Notes: a model not told the origin generated them from the sequence alone. A DNA stretch of 64,000 nt from Nocardioides sp. W7 (GCF_022919075.1 NZ_CP095078.1:930001-994000), one strand, 5' to 3'; numbered from the stretch's first letter, positions 36,498-46,820 are shown. Numbers and translations: made by a program.

Positions 36498-37481
36498 ATG
36501 CGAGCCGTCCAGGTCATCACGCCCACCGGTCCCCGCGACGTCGAGGTCCGCGACGTCCCCGAGCCCACCGCCGGTGCCGGTCAGGTGCTCGTCGAGGTGC
36601 ACAGCGTCGGGATCTCCTTCCCCGACCTGCTGCTGAGCAAGGGTGAGTACCAGCTCAAGCCCGAGCCGCCGTTCACGCTCGGCGTCGACTTCGCGGGCGT
36701 GGTGGTCTCGACGGGCTCGACCGACGGGGCGCGCCGCTTCGAGCCTGGGCAGCGGGTCTGCGGCGTCGGCGGCTGGGGCGGGGCGGCCGAGCTGGTGGTC
36801 AGCCAGGCCGACTTCACCTTCGCGCTGCCCGACGCGACGTCGTACGACGAGGGCGCGGCGCTGCCGATGAACTACCTGACCGCCGACTTCGCCCTGGCCG
36901 AGCGGGCGGGGCTGCGCACCGGCGAGACCGTGCTCGTGCACGGCGCTGCCGGCGGCGTCGGTACGGCGTCGATCCAGGTGGCCCGCGGCATGGGTGCCCG
37001 GGTGATAGCGGTGGTCAGCACCGAGGAGAAGGCCGCGGTCGCGCGCGCCGCGGGCGCCGACGACGCGGTGCTCCTCGACGGGTTCAAGGACGCGGTCCTG
37101 GCGCTGACCGACGGGGTCGGCGTCGACGTCGTGGTCGACGTGGTGGGCGGCGACGCCTTCACCGACTCGCTGCGCGCGCTCGCCCCGCAGGGCCGGCTGC
37201 TGGTGGTCGGCTTCGCCGCCGGCGCCGGAATCCCGCAGGTCAAGGTGAACCGGCTGCTGCTCAACAACGTCGACGTCCGCGGCGTCGGCTGGGGGGCCTA
37301 CGCGATGGCGCGACCCGGCTACATGCAGGAGCAGTGGGCCCGGCTGCTGCCGATGCTCGAGTCGGGGGTCGTGAAGCCGCCGGTCGGTGCGACGTACCCC
37401 CTCGAGGACTTCGGCCGGGCGCTGATCGATATGGAGGAGCGGCGCACGCTCGGCAAGTCGGTGGTGCGGGTCCGCGGCTGA
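36498..37481 (+). CDS. NADPH:quinone oxidoreductase family protein
   Basis: Zinc-independent MDR enzyme of 327 residues. The N-terminal GroES-like domain contains VGISFPDLLLSKGEYQ and PPFTLGVDFAGVV. The nucleotide-binding motif is VHGAAGGVGTASIQ (about 149-162). No structural-zinc cysteine cluster is present. Such enzymes reduce quinones or enoyl groups with NADPH. TAGCCT lies 7 nt before the ATG, so it is probably leaderless despite the short gap to the peptidase gene. Confidence 0.9.
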   Translation: MRAVQVITPTGPRDVEVRDVPEPTAGAGQVLVEVHSVGISFPDLLLSKGEYQLKPEPPFTLGVDFAGVVVSTGSTDGARRFEPGQRVCGVGGWGGAAELVVSQADFTFALPDATSYDEGAALPMNYLTADFALAERAGLRTGETVLVHGAAGGVGTASIQVARGMGARVIAVVSTEEKAAVARAAGADDAVLLDGFKDAVLALTDGVGVDVVVDVVGGDAFTDSLRALAPQGRLLVVGFAAGAGIPQVKVNRLLLNNVDVRGVGWGAYAMARPGYMQEQWARLLPMLESGVVKPPVGATYPLEDFGRALIDMEERRTLGKSVVRVRG

Positions 37482-37524
37482 GGGCCGCCGGCCGGTCCCA
37501 CCGCCGACCCGGCAGGATGTGGTC

Positions 37525-37857
37525 ATGAGCCACGACCACGAGCACGACCACGACCACGACCACGACGGTCCGGACGAGGACCTGGTCCGCCGAGCCGGCC
37601 ACATCATCCTCGACGGGGTCACCGCCAGCGACGTCGACAACGAGGACGCGATGGAGCTCGCCTTCGGCAAGCTGCTCGAGATCGATGCCATCGAGGTCAC
37701 GATGGACGAGGACGAGGGTGAGCTCGAGCTCGACATCTCGCCCCTGATGAGCGGCGTGCTGCTGGTCGTCGGCGAGCTGGTCGACGAGGTGGCCCAGCGC
37801 GACGGTCTCAGCCGCGAGGACGTGCTCGCGCGGATCCGCACCCGCATCGACGGCTGA
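37525..37857 (+). CDS. Small protein with His/Asp-rich N-terminus
   Basis: Acidic protein of 110 residues. Residues 2-16 alternate His and Asp (SHDHEHDHDHDHD), a likely metal-binding tail. The rest forms two or three helices and a short acidic strand (VTMDEDEGELELDIS). I do not recognise the family. CAGGAT lies 6 nt before the ATG at 37525, which favours it over the ATG at 37519. It might be a nickel, zinc or cobalt buffer or chaperone; no transporter or metalloenzyme assembly gene adjoins it, although an M13 zinc peptidase follows 183 nt later. Confidence 0.6.
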   Translation: MSHDHEHDHDHDHDGPDEDLVRRAGHIILDGVTASDVDNEDAMELAFGKLLEIDAIEVTMDEDEGELELDISPLMSGVLLVVGELVDEVAQRDGLSREDVLARIRTRIDG

Positions 37858-37915
37858 CTCGCGGTCGGGGGCCCGGGCCGGGGCCGGCGGTCGGGGCGCG
37901 GCCCCTCCGACCCCA

Positions 37916-38003
37916 GGTTCATCACGGTATGCAGACGAGCCTGCACCTCCCACGGTGGGTACGCCGTGGGAGGCGCCAACTGATCTGCATACCGTGATGA
38001 ACC
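37916..38003. repeat. Long palindrome with perfect 20-bp arms and nested hairpin
   Basis: GGTTCATCACGGTATGCAGA (37916-37935) is the exact reverse complement of 37984-38003. Inside it CCTCCCACGG pairs with CCGTGGGAGG around 8 nt. It lies between two same-direction genes, 59 nt after the His-rich protein gene and 37 nt before the M13 peptidase start. Confidence 0.88.
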
Positions 38004-38040
38004 GGCAACAGCCCTCCCCCCATGTCCTACGCTCGACCGC

Positions 38041-39984
38041 GTGACGATCCTCGACGACGCCCGCGAGGGCATGAACCTCGACATCCGTCCTCAGGACGAC
38101 CTGTTCGGCCACGTCAACGGGCGCTGGCTCGACGAGACCGAGATCCCCTCGGACCGCTCGAGCTGGGGCCCGTTCGTGCAGCTGGCCGACGGCGCGGAGG
38201 CGCACGTCCGCGAGATCATCGAGAGCCTCGCAGCGGGTGACGCGGCCACGATGACGGAGGACGCCCGCAAGATCGGCGACCTGTTCGCCTCCTTCATGGA
38301 CACCGAGGCGATCGACGCCAAGGGCCTGCGCCCGGTGCGGCCGCTGATCAACGCCGTCGACGCGCTGCGCGACGTCCGGGACCTGGCCGCGTTCCTGGGC
38401 GAGTTCGAGCGGATCGGCGGGCACGGCCTGTTCGGCTCCTACGTCGACTCCGACGACCGCAACTCCGACCGCTACCTCTTCCACCTGGTCCAGGGCGGGC
38501 TGGGGCTGCCGGACGAGTCGTACTACCGCGAGGAGAAGTTCGCCGAGATCCGCGAGAAGTACGTCGGCTACCTCACCCGCCTGTTGACCCTGGGCGAGCA
38601 CCCCGACCCCGAGGGCGCGGCCGCGACGGTTCTCGCGATCGACGCCCGGCTGGCCGCGGGCCACTGGGAGCGCGCGGAGACGCGCGACGTCCAGAAGACG
38701 TACAACCTGCTGACCGCGGCCGAGCTGAAGGACCTGTGCCCGTCCTTCAACTGGGACGCCTACGTCACCAACCTCGGCGGGGACGACCTGACGATCGCCG
38801 AGTCCTGCGTGCGGCAGCCGTCGTACTTCGGCCACCTCTCGACCGTCCTCGACGAGGTCCCGATCGAGGAGTGGAAGGTCTGGCTGCTCACGCACGTGCT
38901 GCGCTCGGCGGCGCCGTACCTCACCGACGACTTCGTCGAGGTCAACTTCGACTTCTACGGCCGCTCCCTCAACGGCACGCCCGAGCTGCGCGCCCGCTGG
39001 AAGCGCGGGGTGGCGCTGGTCGAGGGCGCGATCGGCGAGGCGGTCGGCAAGGAGTACGTCGCCCGGCACTTCCCGCCGACGTCCAAGGCGCTGATGGACG
39101 AGCTGGTCGCCAACCTGCTCGCGGCGTACCGCGTCTCGATCGAGGCGCTGGACTGGATGACCGAGGAGACCAAGGCGCGGGCCTACGAGAAGCTCGAGAC
39201 GTTCCGGCCCAAGATCGGCTACCCGGAGAAGTTCCGCGACTACTCGGCGCTGCGGGTCAGCAAGGACGACCTGCTCGGCAACGTCGCGTCCGCGTCGTCG
39301 TTCGAGACCGAGCGCCAGCTGGCCAAGATCGGCAGCCCGGTCGACCGCGACGAGTGGTTCATGCTCCCGCAGACGGTCAACGCCTATTACAACCCCGGCA
39401 CGAACGAGATCTGCTTCCCGGCCGGCATCCTGCAGAAGCCGTTCTTCAGCCCCGATGCCCTCGCCGCGGAGAACTACGGCGGCATCGGCGCGGTCATCGG
39501 CCACGAGATCGGGCACGGCTTCGACGACCAGGGCGCGCAGTACGACCCGCACGGCAACCTCGACGACTGGTGGACCGCCGACGACAAGGCGGCCTTCGAG
39601 GTGAAGACGAAGAAGCTCGTCGAGCAGTACGACGGCTTCGAGCCGCGCAGCCTGCCCGGCGAGAAGGTCAACGGCCAGCTGACGGTCGGCGAGAACATCG
39701 GCGACCTCGGCGGGCTGACCATCGCCCACCGGGCGTTCCTGATCTCGCAGGGCGGCACCGCCTCGGTCGAGGACCGGCGGCGGCTGTTCAGCAACTGGGC
39801 CTACGTGTGGCGGACCAAGCGCCGCACGGAGCAGGAGCAGCAGTACCTCACCATCGACCCGCACTCCCCGCCGGAGTTCCGGGCCAACATCGTGCGCAAC
39901 CTCGACGAGTTCCACGAGGTGTTCGAGACCGCGCCCGGCGACGGGCTGTGGCTCGACCCCGACGACCGGGTCCGCATCTGGTGA
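38041..39984 (+). CDS. M13-family zinc metallopeptidase (PepO/neprilysin-like)
   Basis: Peptidase of 647 residues, full length for the family. The zinc motif HEIGH is at 488-492 in VIGHEIGHGFDDQGAQYDP, the third ligand Glu551 in GENIGDLGG, and NAYYNPGTNEICFPAGIL forms the substrate-binding strand. No signal peptide is seen, so it is probably cytoplasmic and degrades oligopeptides. The GTG start is 7 nt after TACGCT, consistent with a leaderless mRNA. Confidence 0.95.
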   Translation: MTILDDAREGMNLDIRPQDDLFGHVNGRWLDETEIPSDRSSWGPFVQLADGAEAHVREIIESLAAGDAATMTEDARKIGDLFASFMDTEAIDAKGLRPVRPLINAVDALRDVRDLAAFLGEFERIGGHGLFGSYVDSDDRNSDRYLFHLVQGGLGLPDESYYREEKFAEIREKYVGYLTRLLTLGEHPDPEGAAATVLAIDARLAAGHWERAETRDVQKTYNLLTAAELKDLCPSFNWDAYVTNLGGDDLTIAESCVRQPSYFGHLSTVLDEVPIEEWKVWLLTHVLRSAAPYLTDDFVEVNFDFYGRSLNGTPELRARWKRGVALVEGAIGEAVGKEYVARHFPPTSKALMDELVANLLAAYRVSIEALDWMTEETKARAYEKLETFRPKIGYPEKFRDYSALRVSKDDLLGNVASASSFETERQLAKIGSPVDRDEWFMLPQTVNAYYNPGTNEICFPAGILQKPFFSPDALAAENYGGIGAVIGHEIGHGFDDQGAQYDPHGNLDDWWTADDKAAFEVKTKKLVEQYDGFEPRSLPGEKVNGQLTVGENIGDLGGLTIAHRAFLISQGGTASVEDRRRLFSNWAYVWRTKRRTEQEQQYLTIDPHSPPEFRANIVRNLDEFHEVFETAPGDGLWLDPDDRVRIW

Positions 39985-39996
39985 TCACGGTGCCGG

Positions 39997-40078
39997 GGCC
40001 GAGCGAAGCGAGGGGCCGGGGGCACGCCGGGAGGTCGAGTAGCGTCGACGGGACCGAGCGAAGCGAGGGACCGTGACG
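39997..40078. repeat. REP-like element at the start of the comB-like gene
   Basis: GGGCCGAGCGAAGCGAGGGG (from about 39996) recurs as GGGACCGAGCGAAGCGAGGG (from about 40050). Between them lies GGTCGAGTAGCG, and CGCGTATC follows at 40077. The order GTCGAGTAG ... GAGCGAAGCGAG ... CGTATC resembles REP-like elements of high-GC actinobacteria. The last copy supplies the GAGGGA ribosome site and abuts the GTG start of the next gene. Confidence 0.6.
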
Positions 40079-40843
40079 CGTATCCAGGCCGCCCACGCCC
40101 AGGCCGGCTTCGACGTCCGCTTCGACTGGGGGCTGACCGGGGCCCGGGCGGTGGCGGCCGACGTGACGGTCGTGGTCGACGTGCTGTCGTTCTCGACCAC
40201 GTTGTCGGTGGCGGTCGAGCGGGGGATCGAGGTCTTCCCGCTCGGCTGGCGCGACGTGCGCGCGACGACGTACGCCGCCACCCGTGACGCGGTGCTCGCG
40301 GTCGGTCGTCGCGAGGCTGCCGAGGGGCAGGTCAGCCTGTCACCGCTGACGGTCCGCGCGTCGTCCGGCGTGGAGCGGCTGGTGCTGCCGAGCCCGAACG
40401 GGTCGAGCATCTGCTTCGGACTGGCCGAGGCCGGCGTCGAGGTGCTGGTCGGCTGCCTGCGCAACGCCCGGGCCGTGGGTGCCGCGCTGGCCGACCGGCT
40501 GCGGGACGGCGCGTCGGTCGCGGTCGTGGCCGCCGGCGAGCGGTGGCCCGACGGCTCGCTGCGCCCGGCCGTCGAGGACCTGTGGGGAGCGGGCGCCGTG
40601 CTGGCCGCGCTCGCGGACGCCGGAGTCGGCCGGCCGAGCCCCGAGGCCCGGGTCGCGGCGGCGGCGTACGACGTGGTGGCCGGCGACCTGAGCGCCGCCC
40701 TGCACGACTGCGCGAGCGGCCGCGAGCTCGTGGAGGGCGGCTTCGGAGGTGACGTGGCCGTGGCCGCCGAGGTGGACGCGACGGACGTCGTACCCGTGCT
40801 GTCGGGTGAGTCGTTTCGCGACGGGCCGCGCTCGGATCCGTGA
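40073..40843 (+). CDS. comB: 2-phosphosulfolactate phosphatase-like protein
   Basis: Phosphatase-family protein of 256 residues. FDWGLTGARA, VVVDVLSFSTTLSVAVERG, VLPSPNGSSICF and GCLRNARAV match ComB. ComB removes phosphate from 2-phosphosulfolactate in the coenzyme M pathway of archaea; actinobacterial homologues are widespread, and their substrate is not settled. The GTG start at 40073 directly follows a REP-like repeat. Only the first few residues could derive from it; the conserved fold begins with QAGFDVRFDWG. Confidence 0.85.
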   Translation: MTRIQAAHAQAGFDVRFDWGLTGARAVAADVTVVVDVLSFSTTLSVAVERGIEVFPLGWRDVRATTYAATRDAVLAVGRREAAEGQVSLSPLTVRASSGVERLVLPSPNGSSICFGLAEAGVEVLVGCLRNARAVGAALADRLRDGASVAVVAAGERWPDGSLRPAVEDLWGAGAVLAALADAGVGRPSPEARVAAAAYDVVAGDLSAALHDCASGRELVEGGFGGDVAVAAEVDATDVVPVLSGESFRDGPRSDP

Positions 40844-40847
40844 TGCT

Positions 40848-41249
40848 GTGCCGGTGAACCTCGTCTACGTCGTCGTCGCAGCTCTGGTCCGGGCCCTGGT
40901 CGTGGTCGTCCTCTACGCCGGCTTCGTCGAGGTCCTCGACCGCAGTGACAGCGACGACGCGCTCGGGGCCGGGCTGCTGTACTTCCTGCTGGTCGTGGTG
41001 CTCGCGCTGTGCTGGGCGATCTGGGACGGCTGGCGTCGCGGACTGCCGACCGCGGCGATCGTCTGGCTGATTGCGGGAGCGCTCACGGGCCTCGGGATCC
41101 CGGTGGTCTCGATCGCGCTCGACGTGTCGGGTGCGACCCTCGCCGACGAGCTGCGCGACGGCTGGCTCTTCCTGGCCCTGCTGGTGGCCGTTCCCGCGCT
41201 GGTCGGGGCGGTGCCGGGCGGGATCGCGCGCCGGGCGCGGGCGGCCTGA
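40848..41249 (+). CDS. Small four-helix membrane protein
   Basis: Protein of 133 residues with four predicted helices (about 3-22, 38-55, 62-85, 100-122). The start is taken as GTG at 40848, 4 nt after the comB-like stop, so translation may be coupled; GTG at 40854 is an alternative. Family not recognised. Confidence 0.55.
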   Translation: MPVNLVYVVVAALVRALVVVVLYAGFVEVLDRSDSDDALGAGLLYFLLVVVLALCWAIWDGWRRGLPTAAIVWLIAGALTGLGIPVVSIALDVSGATLADELRDGWLFLALLVAVPALVGAVPGGIARRARAA

Positions 41250-41395
41250 GCCGTCCGGCGAGGGTGCCGGCTCGTCAGGGACGGCGGTTGGCGGGCGGGC
41301 GCCCGGGCGGTGAGGTGCGCACCTTCCCGCGCGACAGATCGGTGGCTGACCCACCGCCCGATCGGTCACCCTTGGCTGCATGACGCAAGCGTGTA

Positions 41396-41408
41396 ATGAT
41401 GTAATCAT
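41396..41408. promoter_or_regulatory. Palindrome overlapping a leaderless start
   Basis: ATGAT-GTA-ATCAT is perfect and covers both the -10 hexamer AATGAT (41395-41400) and the ATG at 41407. TGTAATGA and TGTAATCA also form a direct repeat here. A repressor bound here would block both transcription and the start; autoregulation by the gene product is a guess. Confidence 0.5.
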
Positions 41409-41940
41409 GATTCAGGACGAGACTCGAGAAGTGATCCGCGGCTGGTTCACCGGCCGCCTCCCGGAGGCCTGGACCGCCGGCCCGGCCGAGATCGCCGTCG
41501 ATCGCGAGGAGATCACCGTCCGGCTGAGCGTCCCCGACGTCGCCGTCGCCGAGGGGGCCTCGCCGGCCGAGGTCGCCGAGGCCCGGGCCGGCCGCGCCAA
41601 GGCGTTCCGCGAGGACACCCGCGAGGCCCGGATGGCCATCGCCCGGGAGGCCGAGCACCGCTACGCGCGCAAGGTCTCCTGGGGGGTGCGCCTCGGGGAG
41701 GACGAGGACGCCCACGGCGAGCTGTGGACCCACCTGGCGACGCCGGTGATGACCCGGCTGCGCCAGCCGCAGCGACAGGTCCTCGACACCCTCGTCGACG
41801 CCGGCGTGGCCCGCTCGCGAGCCGACGCGCTGGCCTGGTGCGTGCGCCTGGTCGGGCAGCACGAGGGCGACTGGCTGGCCGAGCTGCGCGACGCCACCGG
41901 CCGGGTCGCCGACGTCCGGGCGAAAGGCCCGGCGGCCTGA
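41407..41940 (+). CDS. Conserved actinobacterial protein of unknown function
   Basis: Protein of 177 residues. The N-terminus is REVIRGWFTGRLPEAWTAGP. The middle is charged and helical (AEARAGRAKAFREDTREAR). The C-terminal part has the conserved stretch HRYARKVSWGVRLG, then PVMTRLRQPQRQVLDTLVDA and GVARSRADALAWCVRLVG. The last segment resembles a ribbon or helix DNA-binding tail, but this is only an impression. I chose the ATG at 41407 because a -10-like hexamer ends 6 nt upstream; the alternative is 41380. Confidence 0.65.
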   Translation: MIQDETREVIRGWFTGRLPEAWTAGPAEIAVDREEITVRLSVPDVAVAEGASPAEVAEARAGRAKAFREDTREARMAIAREAEHRYARKVSWGVRLGEDEDAHGELWTHLATPVMTRLRQPQRQVLDTLVDAGVARSRADALAWCVRLVGQHEGDWLAELRDATGRVADVRAKGPAA

Positions 41941-41954
41941 CTACGCTGGCGTCC

Positions 41955-42251
41955 GTGACCTTCCCCGAGCCGGTCGTCGCCGCGGTGCTCGCGCACATGA
42001 ACGACGACCACACCCACGACAGCCTGCTGATCGTCCGCGCCTTCGCGCTCCCCGACGCGGTCGACGCGACCATGACCGGCCTCGACGAGGACGGGGGCAT
42101 GTGGTCGGCGACGACCGCCGGCGGCGCCGAGGAGGTCCGGGTCCCGTGGCCCGCGGGCGGGATCACCGAGCGTGCCGAGGTCCGCCGCGAGATCGTCGCG
42201 CTGTACGACGCCGCGTGCGAGCGGCTCGGCGTCGAGGCGCGCCCGCACTGA
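41955..42251 (+). CDS. DUF2470 domain protein
   Basis: Stand-alone DUF2470 protein of 98 residues. PEPVVAAVLAHMNDDHTHDS is the typical opening; in larger proteins this domain sits at the C-terminus of heme-utilisation or pyridoxamine-oxidase-like flavoproteins, and its histidines suggest heme or metal handling. The start is GTG at 41955, 7 nt after TACGCT (leaderless). It follows the previous gene by 14 nt. Confidence 0.85.
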   Translation: MTFPEPVVAAVLAHMNDDHTHDSLLIVRAFALPDAVDATMTGLDEDGGMWSATTAGGAEEVRVPWPAGGITERAEVRREIVALYDAACERLGVEARPH

Positions 42252-42270
42252 ACGAGGGGTCTTCAGCCGG

Positions 42271-42417
42271 TCAGCGACCCTCGTGGGTGGTCACCAGGCC
42301 GGTGTCGACGGGCCCGGTGTCGACGGGCGCGGTCGGGGCGGCCGCCAGCACCAGGTAGACCGACAGCGCCAGCAGCCCGGGCAGGGTCGCGAGGAAGCGG
42401 CGTACGGGGTGGTCCAT
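42271..42417 (-). CDS. Possible 48-residue single-helix membrane peptide
   Basis: A minus-strand ATG at 42417 opens MDHPVRRFLATLPG, continues through a hydrophobic helix (LLALSVYLVLAAA) and ends in a tail with a PVDTG duplication and THEGR. The basic-then-hydrophobic start is peptide-like, and no other gene occupies the region. The ribosome site is weak, and TACTCC upstream is only a partial -10. It may instead be non-coding. Confidence 0.4.
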   Translation of the reverse strand: MDHPVRRFLATLPGLLALSVYLVLAAAPTAPVDTGPVDTGLVTTHEGR

Positions 42418-42556
42418 GCCTGGGAGTACCCGCAAGCCGCATCGGTCTCACCCACTCGGGGGCATCGGCGACGGACCCTCACCCGACCCGGGTGAAATCC
42501 GCTCCGGAACCGCTCGGACCATCGGCACCGGGGCGCGCAGGCCCTACCGTCGAACC

Positions 42557-42814
42557 ATGCTCATCCTTGCGATCATCGTGTTCGGCATCCTCGCGGGCGG
42601 TCTCGCCCAGCTCGCGCTGGGCAGCCGGATGGACTCCGTGAACTGGTCGATGGCCATCGTCGCCGGCCTGGCCGGCTCCTTCGTGGGCGGCCTGCTGGTC
42701 AGCCTGCTCGCGGGCGACGGCCTGCAGCTGCGGCCCAGTGGCCTGATCGGCTCCTTCGTCGGCGCGCTCCTGGTCACGTTGGGGTGGAACGCCTTCCAGG
42801 GCCGCCGGGCCTGA
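42557..42814 (+). CDS. GlsB/YeaQ/YmgE-family membrane protein
   Basis: Small membrane protein of 85 residues with three helices and the glycine-rich patterns GILAGGLAQL, GLAGSFVGGLL and LIGSFVGALLV of the transglycosylase-associated (GlsB/YeaQ/YmgE) stress family. Function unknown; often stress-induced. TACCGT ends 6 nt before the ATG, so it is probably leaderless. Confidence 0.85.
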   Translation: MLILAIIVFGILAGGLAQLALGSRMDSVNWSMAIVAGLAGSFVGGLLVSLLAGDGLQLRPSGLIGSFVGALLVTLGWNAFQGRRA

Positions 42815-42873
42815 ACGAAACGTGGCCCCGCCCGGCGCGCTGGGCTGGGGGCGCCCGCTGGTAGACACGGGGC

Positions 42874-44982
<2,109 letters not shown>

Positions 44983-45076
44983 CCCCCCGCCGAGCGCGCG
45001 GACGTCGTACGAGCTGGGCGTCCGGCGTCCCGGAACGCATGACGTCCCGAGATCGCGCCGGCCCTAGGCTCCTCGC

Positions 45077-45967
45077 ATGCGCATCGGCCTCACCCTCCTG
45101 ACCGATCAACCCTGGGCCGAGGCGGCGCCGCGGTGGCGCGCCACCGAGGAGCTGGGCTTCGACCACGCCTGGACCTACGACCACCTCACCTGGGGCGGGC
45201 TGCCGGAGTCGCCGTGGGCGGGCGCGACGCCGACCCTCGCCGCCGCGGCGTCGGTGACCGAGCGGATCGGGATCGGCACCCTCGTCTCGGCGCCGAACTT
45301 CCGGCACCCCTACCTGCTCTTCCGCGACGCCCAGGCGATCGAGGACATCTCGGGCGGCCGGTTCCTGCTCGGCCTCGGCACCGGCGGCGACCTGGACTCC
45401 CGGGTGCTGGGCGCCGGCGACCTGTCGGTGCGCGAGCGGGTCGACCGGTTCCAGGAGTTCGTGGGTGTCCTGGAGCAGCTGCGCGACGGCGACCACGTCA
45501 CCACGGAGGGACGCTGGTTCTCGACCGCCGATGCGCGCACCCGCCCGGGCCTGCCGCGCACGCCGTACCTCCTCGCGGCCAACGGCCCTCGCTCACTGCG
45601 CTTCGCCGCCGAGCACGGCGGCGGCTGGATCACGACCGGGCCGTACGTCGCCGACTCCGTCGACAGCTGGTACGCCGGCCTCGCCGAGTCGGTCCACGTC
45701 TTCGACGACGCGCTCGCGGACTTCGGTCGCGACCCCGGCCTGGTGCCTCGCTACGTGCTGCCCGACGCCACCCCGCACCTGTCCGGGACGGGGCGCTTCG
45801 CCCTGTCGAGCGTGGGGTTCTTCGAGGAGATCGCCGGCCGGGTCGCCGAGCTCGGCTTCACCGACCTGGTCACGCACTGGCCGCGCCGGGAGACGGCGTA
45901 CGTCGGCGACGAGGCCGTGCTGGAGGCCGTCGCCCGCGACGTCCTGCCCCGCCTGCAGAAGGGCTAG
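45077..45967 (+). CDS. LLM-class flavin-dependent oxidoreductase
   Basis: Luciferase-like TIM-barrel protein of 296 residues. FDHAWTYDHLTWG near 30, GIGTLVSAPNFRHPYLLFRD near 70-90 and GGRFLLGLGTGGD near 96 are typical of the bacterial luciferase/F420-dependent family. The cofactor (FMN or F420) and substrate cannot be told. TAGGCT lies 6 nt before the ATG (leaderless). Its TAG stop starts the left terminal repeat of a 168-nt element. Confidence 0.88.
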   Translation: MRIGLTLLTDQPWAEAAPRWRATEELGFDHAWTYDHLTWGGLPESPWAGATPTLAAAASVTERIGIGTLVSAPNFRHPYLLFRDAQAIEDISGGRFLLGLGTGGDLDSRVLGAGDLSVRERVDRFQEFVGVLEQLRDGDHVTTEGRWFSTADARTRPGLPRTPYLLAANGPRSLRFAAEHGGGWITTGPYVADSVDSWYAGLAESVHVFDDALADFGRDPGLVPRYVLPDATPHLSGTGRFALSSVGFFEEIAGRVAELGFTDLVTHWPRRETAYVGDEAVLEAVARDVLPRLQKG

Positions 45968-46131
45968 TGCCGCGGGTCAGAAGTTCTTGTGCGCTTCGCG
46001 CACCCAGAGCACGCGCCTCGCGGCGTTGCCGACGCTCGCAGGACGAACAGGTACGGCGTCGCGCCGACGCCTGGCGAGCCACCCACCCTGAGCACGCCAA
46101 CCGGTCAACAACTTCCGACCCGCGGCACTAG
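45964..46131. repeat. 168-nt element with 26-bp terminal inverted repeats
   Basis: CTAGTGCCGCGGGTC (45964-45978) is matched exactly by the complement of 46117-46131, and the match continues inward to 24 of 26 positions. The element fills the gap between two convergent genes, beginning at one stop codon and ending 4 nt from the other. It contains small inner hairpins (TGCGC-TTC-GCGCA at 45990-46002) and no open frame of note. A MITE-like element or large terminator is inferred. Confidence 0.75.
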
Positions 46132-46135
46132 CGGC

Positions 46136-46723
46136 TCACCAGCGGACGGTGCCGACCGCCCGGATCGCGTTGACCGCGGAGCCCAGCGGCAGGTCGAACT
46201 CGACCGCCTCGGTGCCGACCACCACGACCGGCGGCGGGGTGGCGGACACGTCGACGAACCAGGTGCGGTCGTCGACCTCGGTCGCCGGGGTCAGGTACAG
46301 GTCGAAGGCCTCCCACGACTCGATCTCGCCCGTCTCGCCGCGGCGGTGCAGGTCGGCGAGGTCGTAGCGCCCGGGGCCGTCGTACGCCGGGACGGCCAGC
46401 GAGAGGGCCGCCAGGGCGGTGGTCCCGAGCAGCACCGGGTCGGGCGCCTCGAGGCGGAGCCGCCACCAGCCGTCCGCCTCTTCGCGCTCGCACGGGAGGG
46501 TGATCGTGAGCGTGCCCTGCTCGCCGCCGCTGAGCGTGATCGTCAGCTCGGCCGTGGCGCCCGCCGCGGACCGGTCCGCGAGCCGGTCGCGACGCTCGGT
46601 CTCCGCGCGGGCCTCGCTCTCGGCCTCGCGCGCCGCGACGGCCTCGGGGCGGTACTCCTCGGCCTTCTCCTTCAGCTCGGACACCAGTCCGGTGGCCAGC
46701 TTGGCGACGTCCTTCCAGCCCAT
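46136..46723 (-). CDS. Hypothetical protein with N-terminal coiled coil
   Basis: Protein of 195 residues starting at 46723 with GAGGAG about 9 nt upstream. MGWKDVAKLATGLVSELKEK and about 40 charged residues form a likely coiled coil; the remaining 140 residues are beta-rich (LTITLSGGEQGTLTITL) and contain an acidic patch DDRTWFVDV. No signal peptide or membrane helix. Family not recognised. Confidence 0.65.
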   Translation of the reverse strand: MGWKDVAKLATGLVSELKEKAEEYRPEAVAAREAESEARAETERRDRLADRSAAGATAELTITLSGGEQGTLTITLPCEREEADGWWRLRLEAPDPVLLGTTALAALSLAVPAYDGPGRYDLADLHRRGETGEIESWEAFDLYLTPATEVDDRTWFVDVSATPPPVVVVGTEAVEFDLPLGSAVNAIRAVGTVRW

Positions 46724-46820
46724 CTGTCTGTCTCCTCGTGCGTGGTCGGGGGGACAACCTAGGCCGCGACCGCCCGGACCCGCTCGATGATTTCCGTGGA
46801 AGTCAGTGCGAGCGCCGGGA

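Noticed and set aside
35115..38084. 989-residue minus-strand open frame
   Set aside because: It covers four well-supported plus-strand genes and two palindromes and has no recognisable domain.
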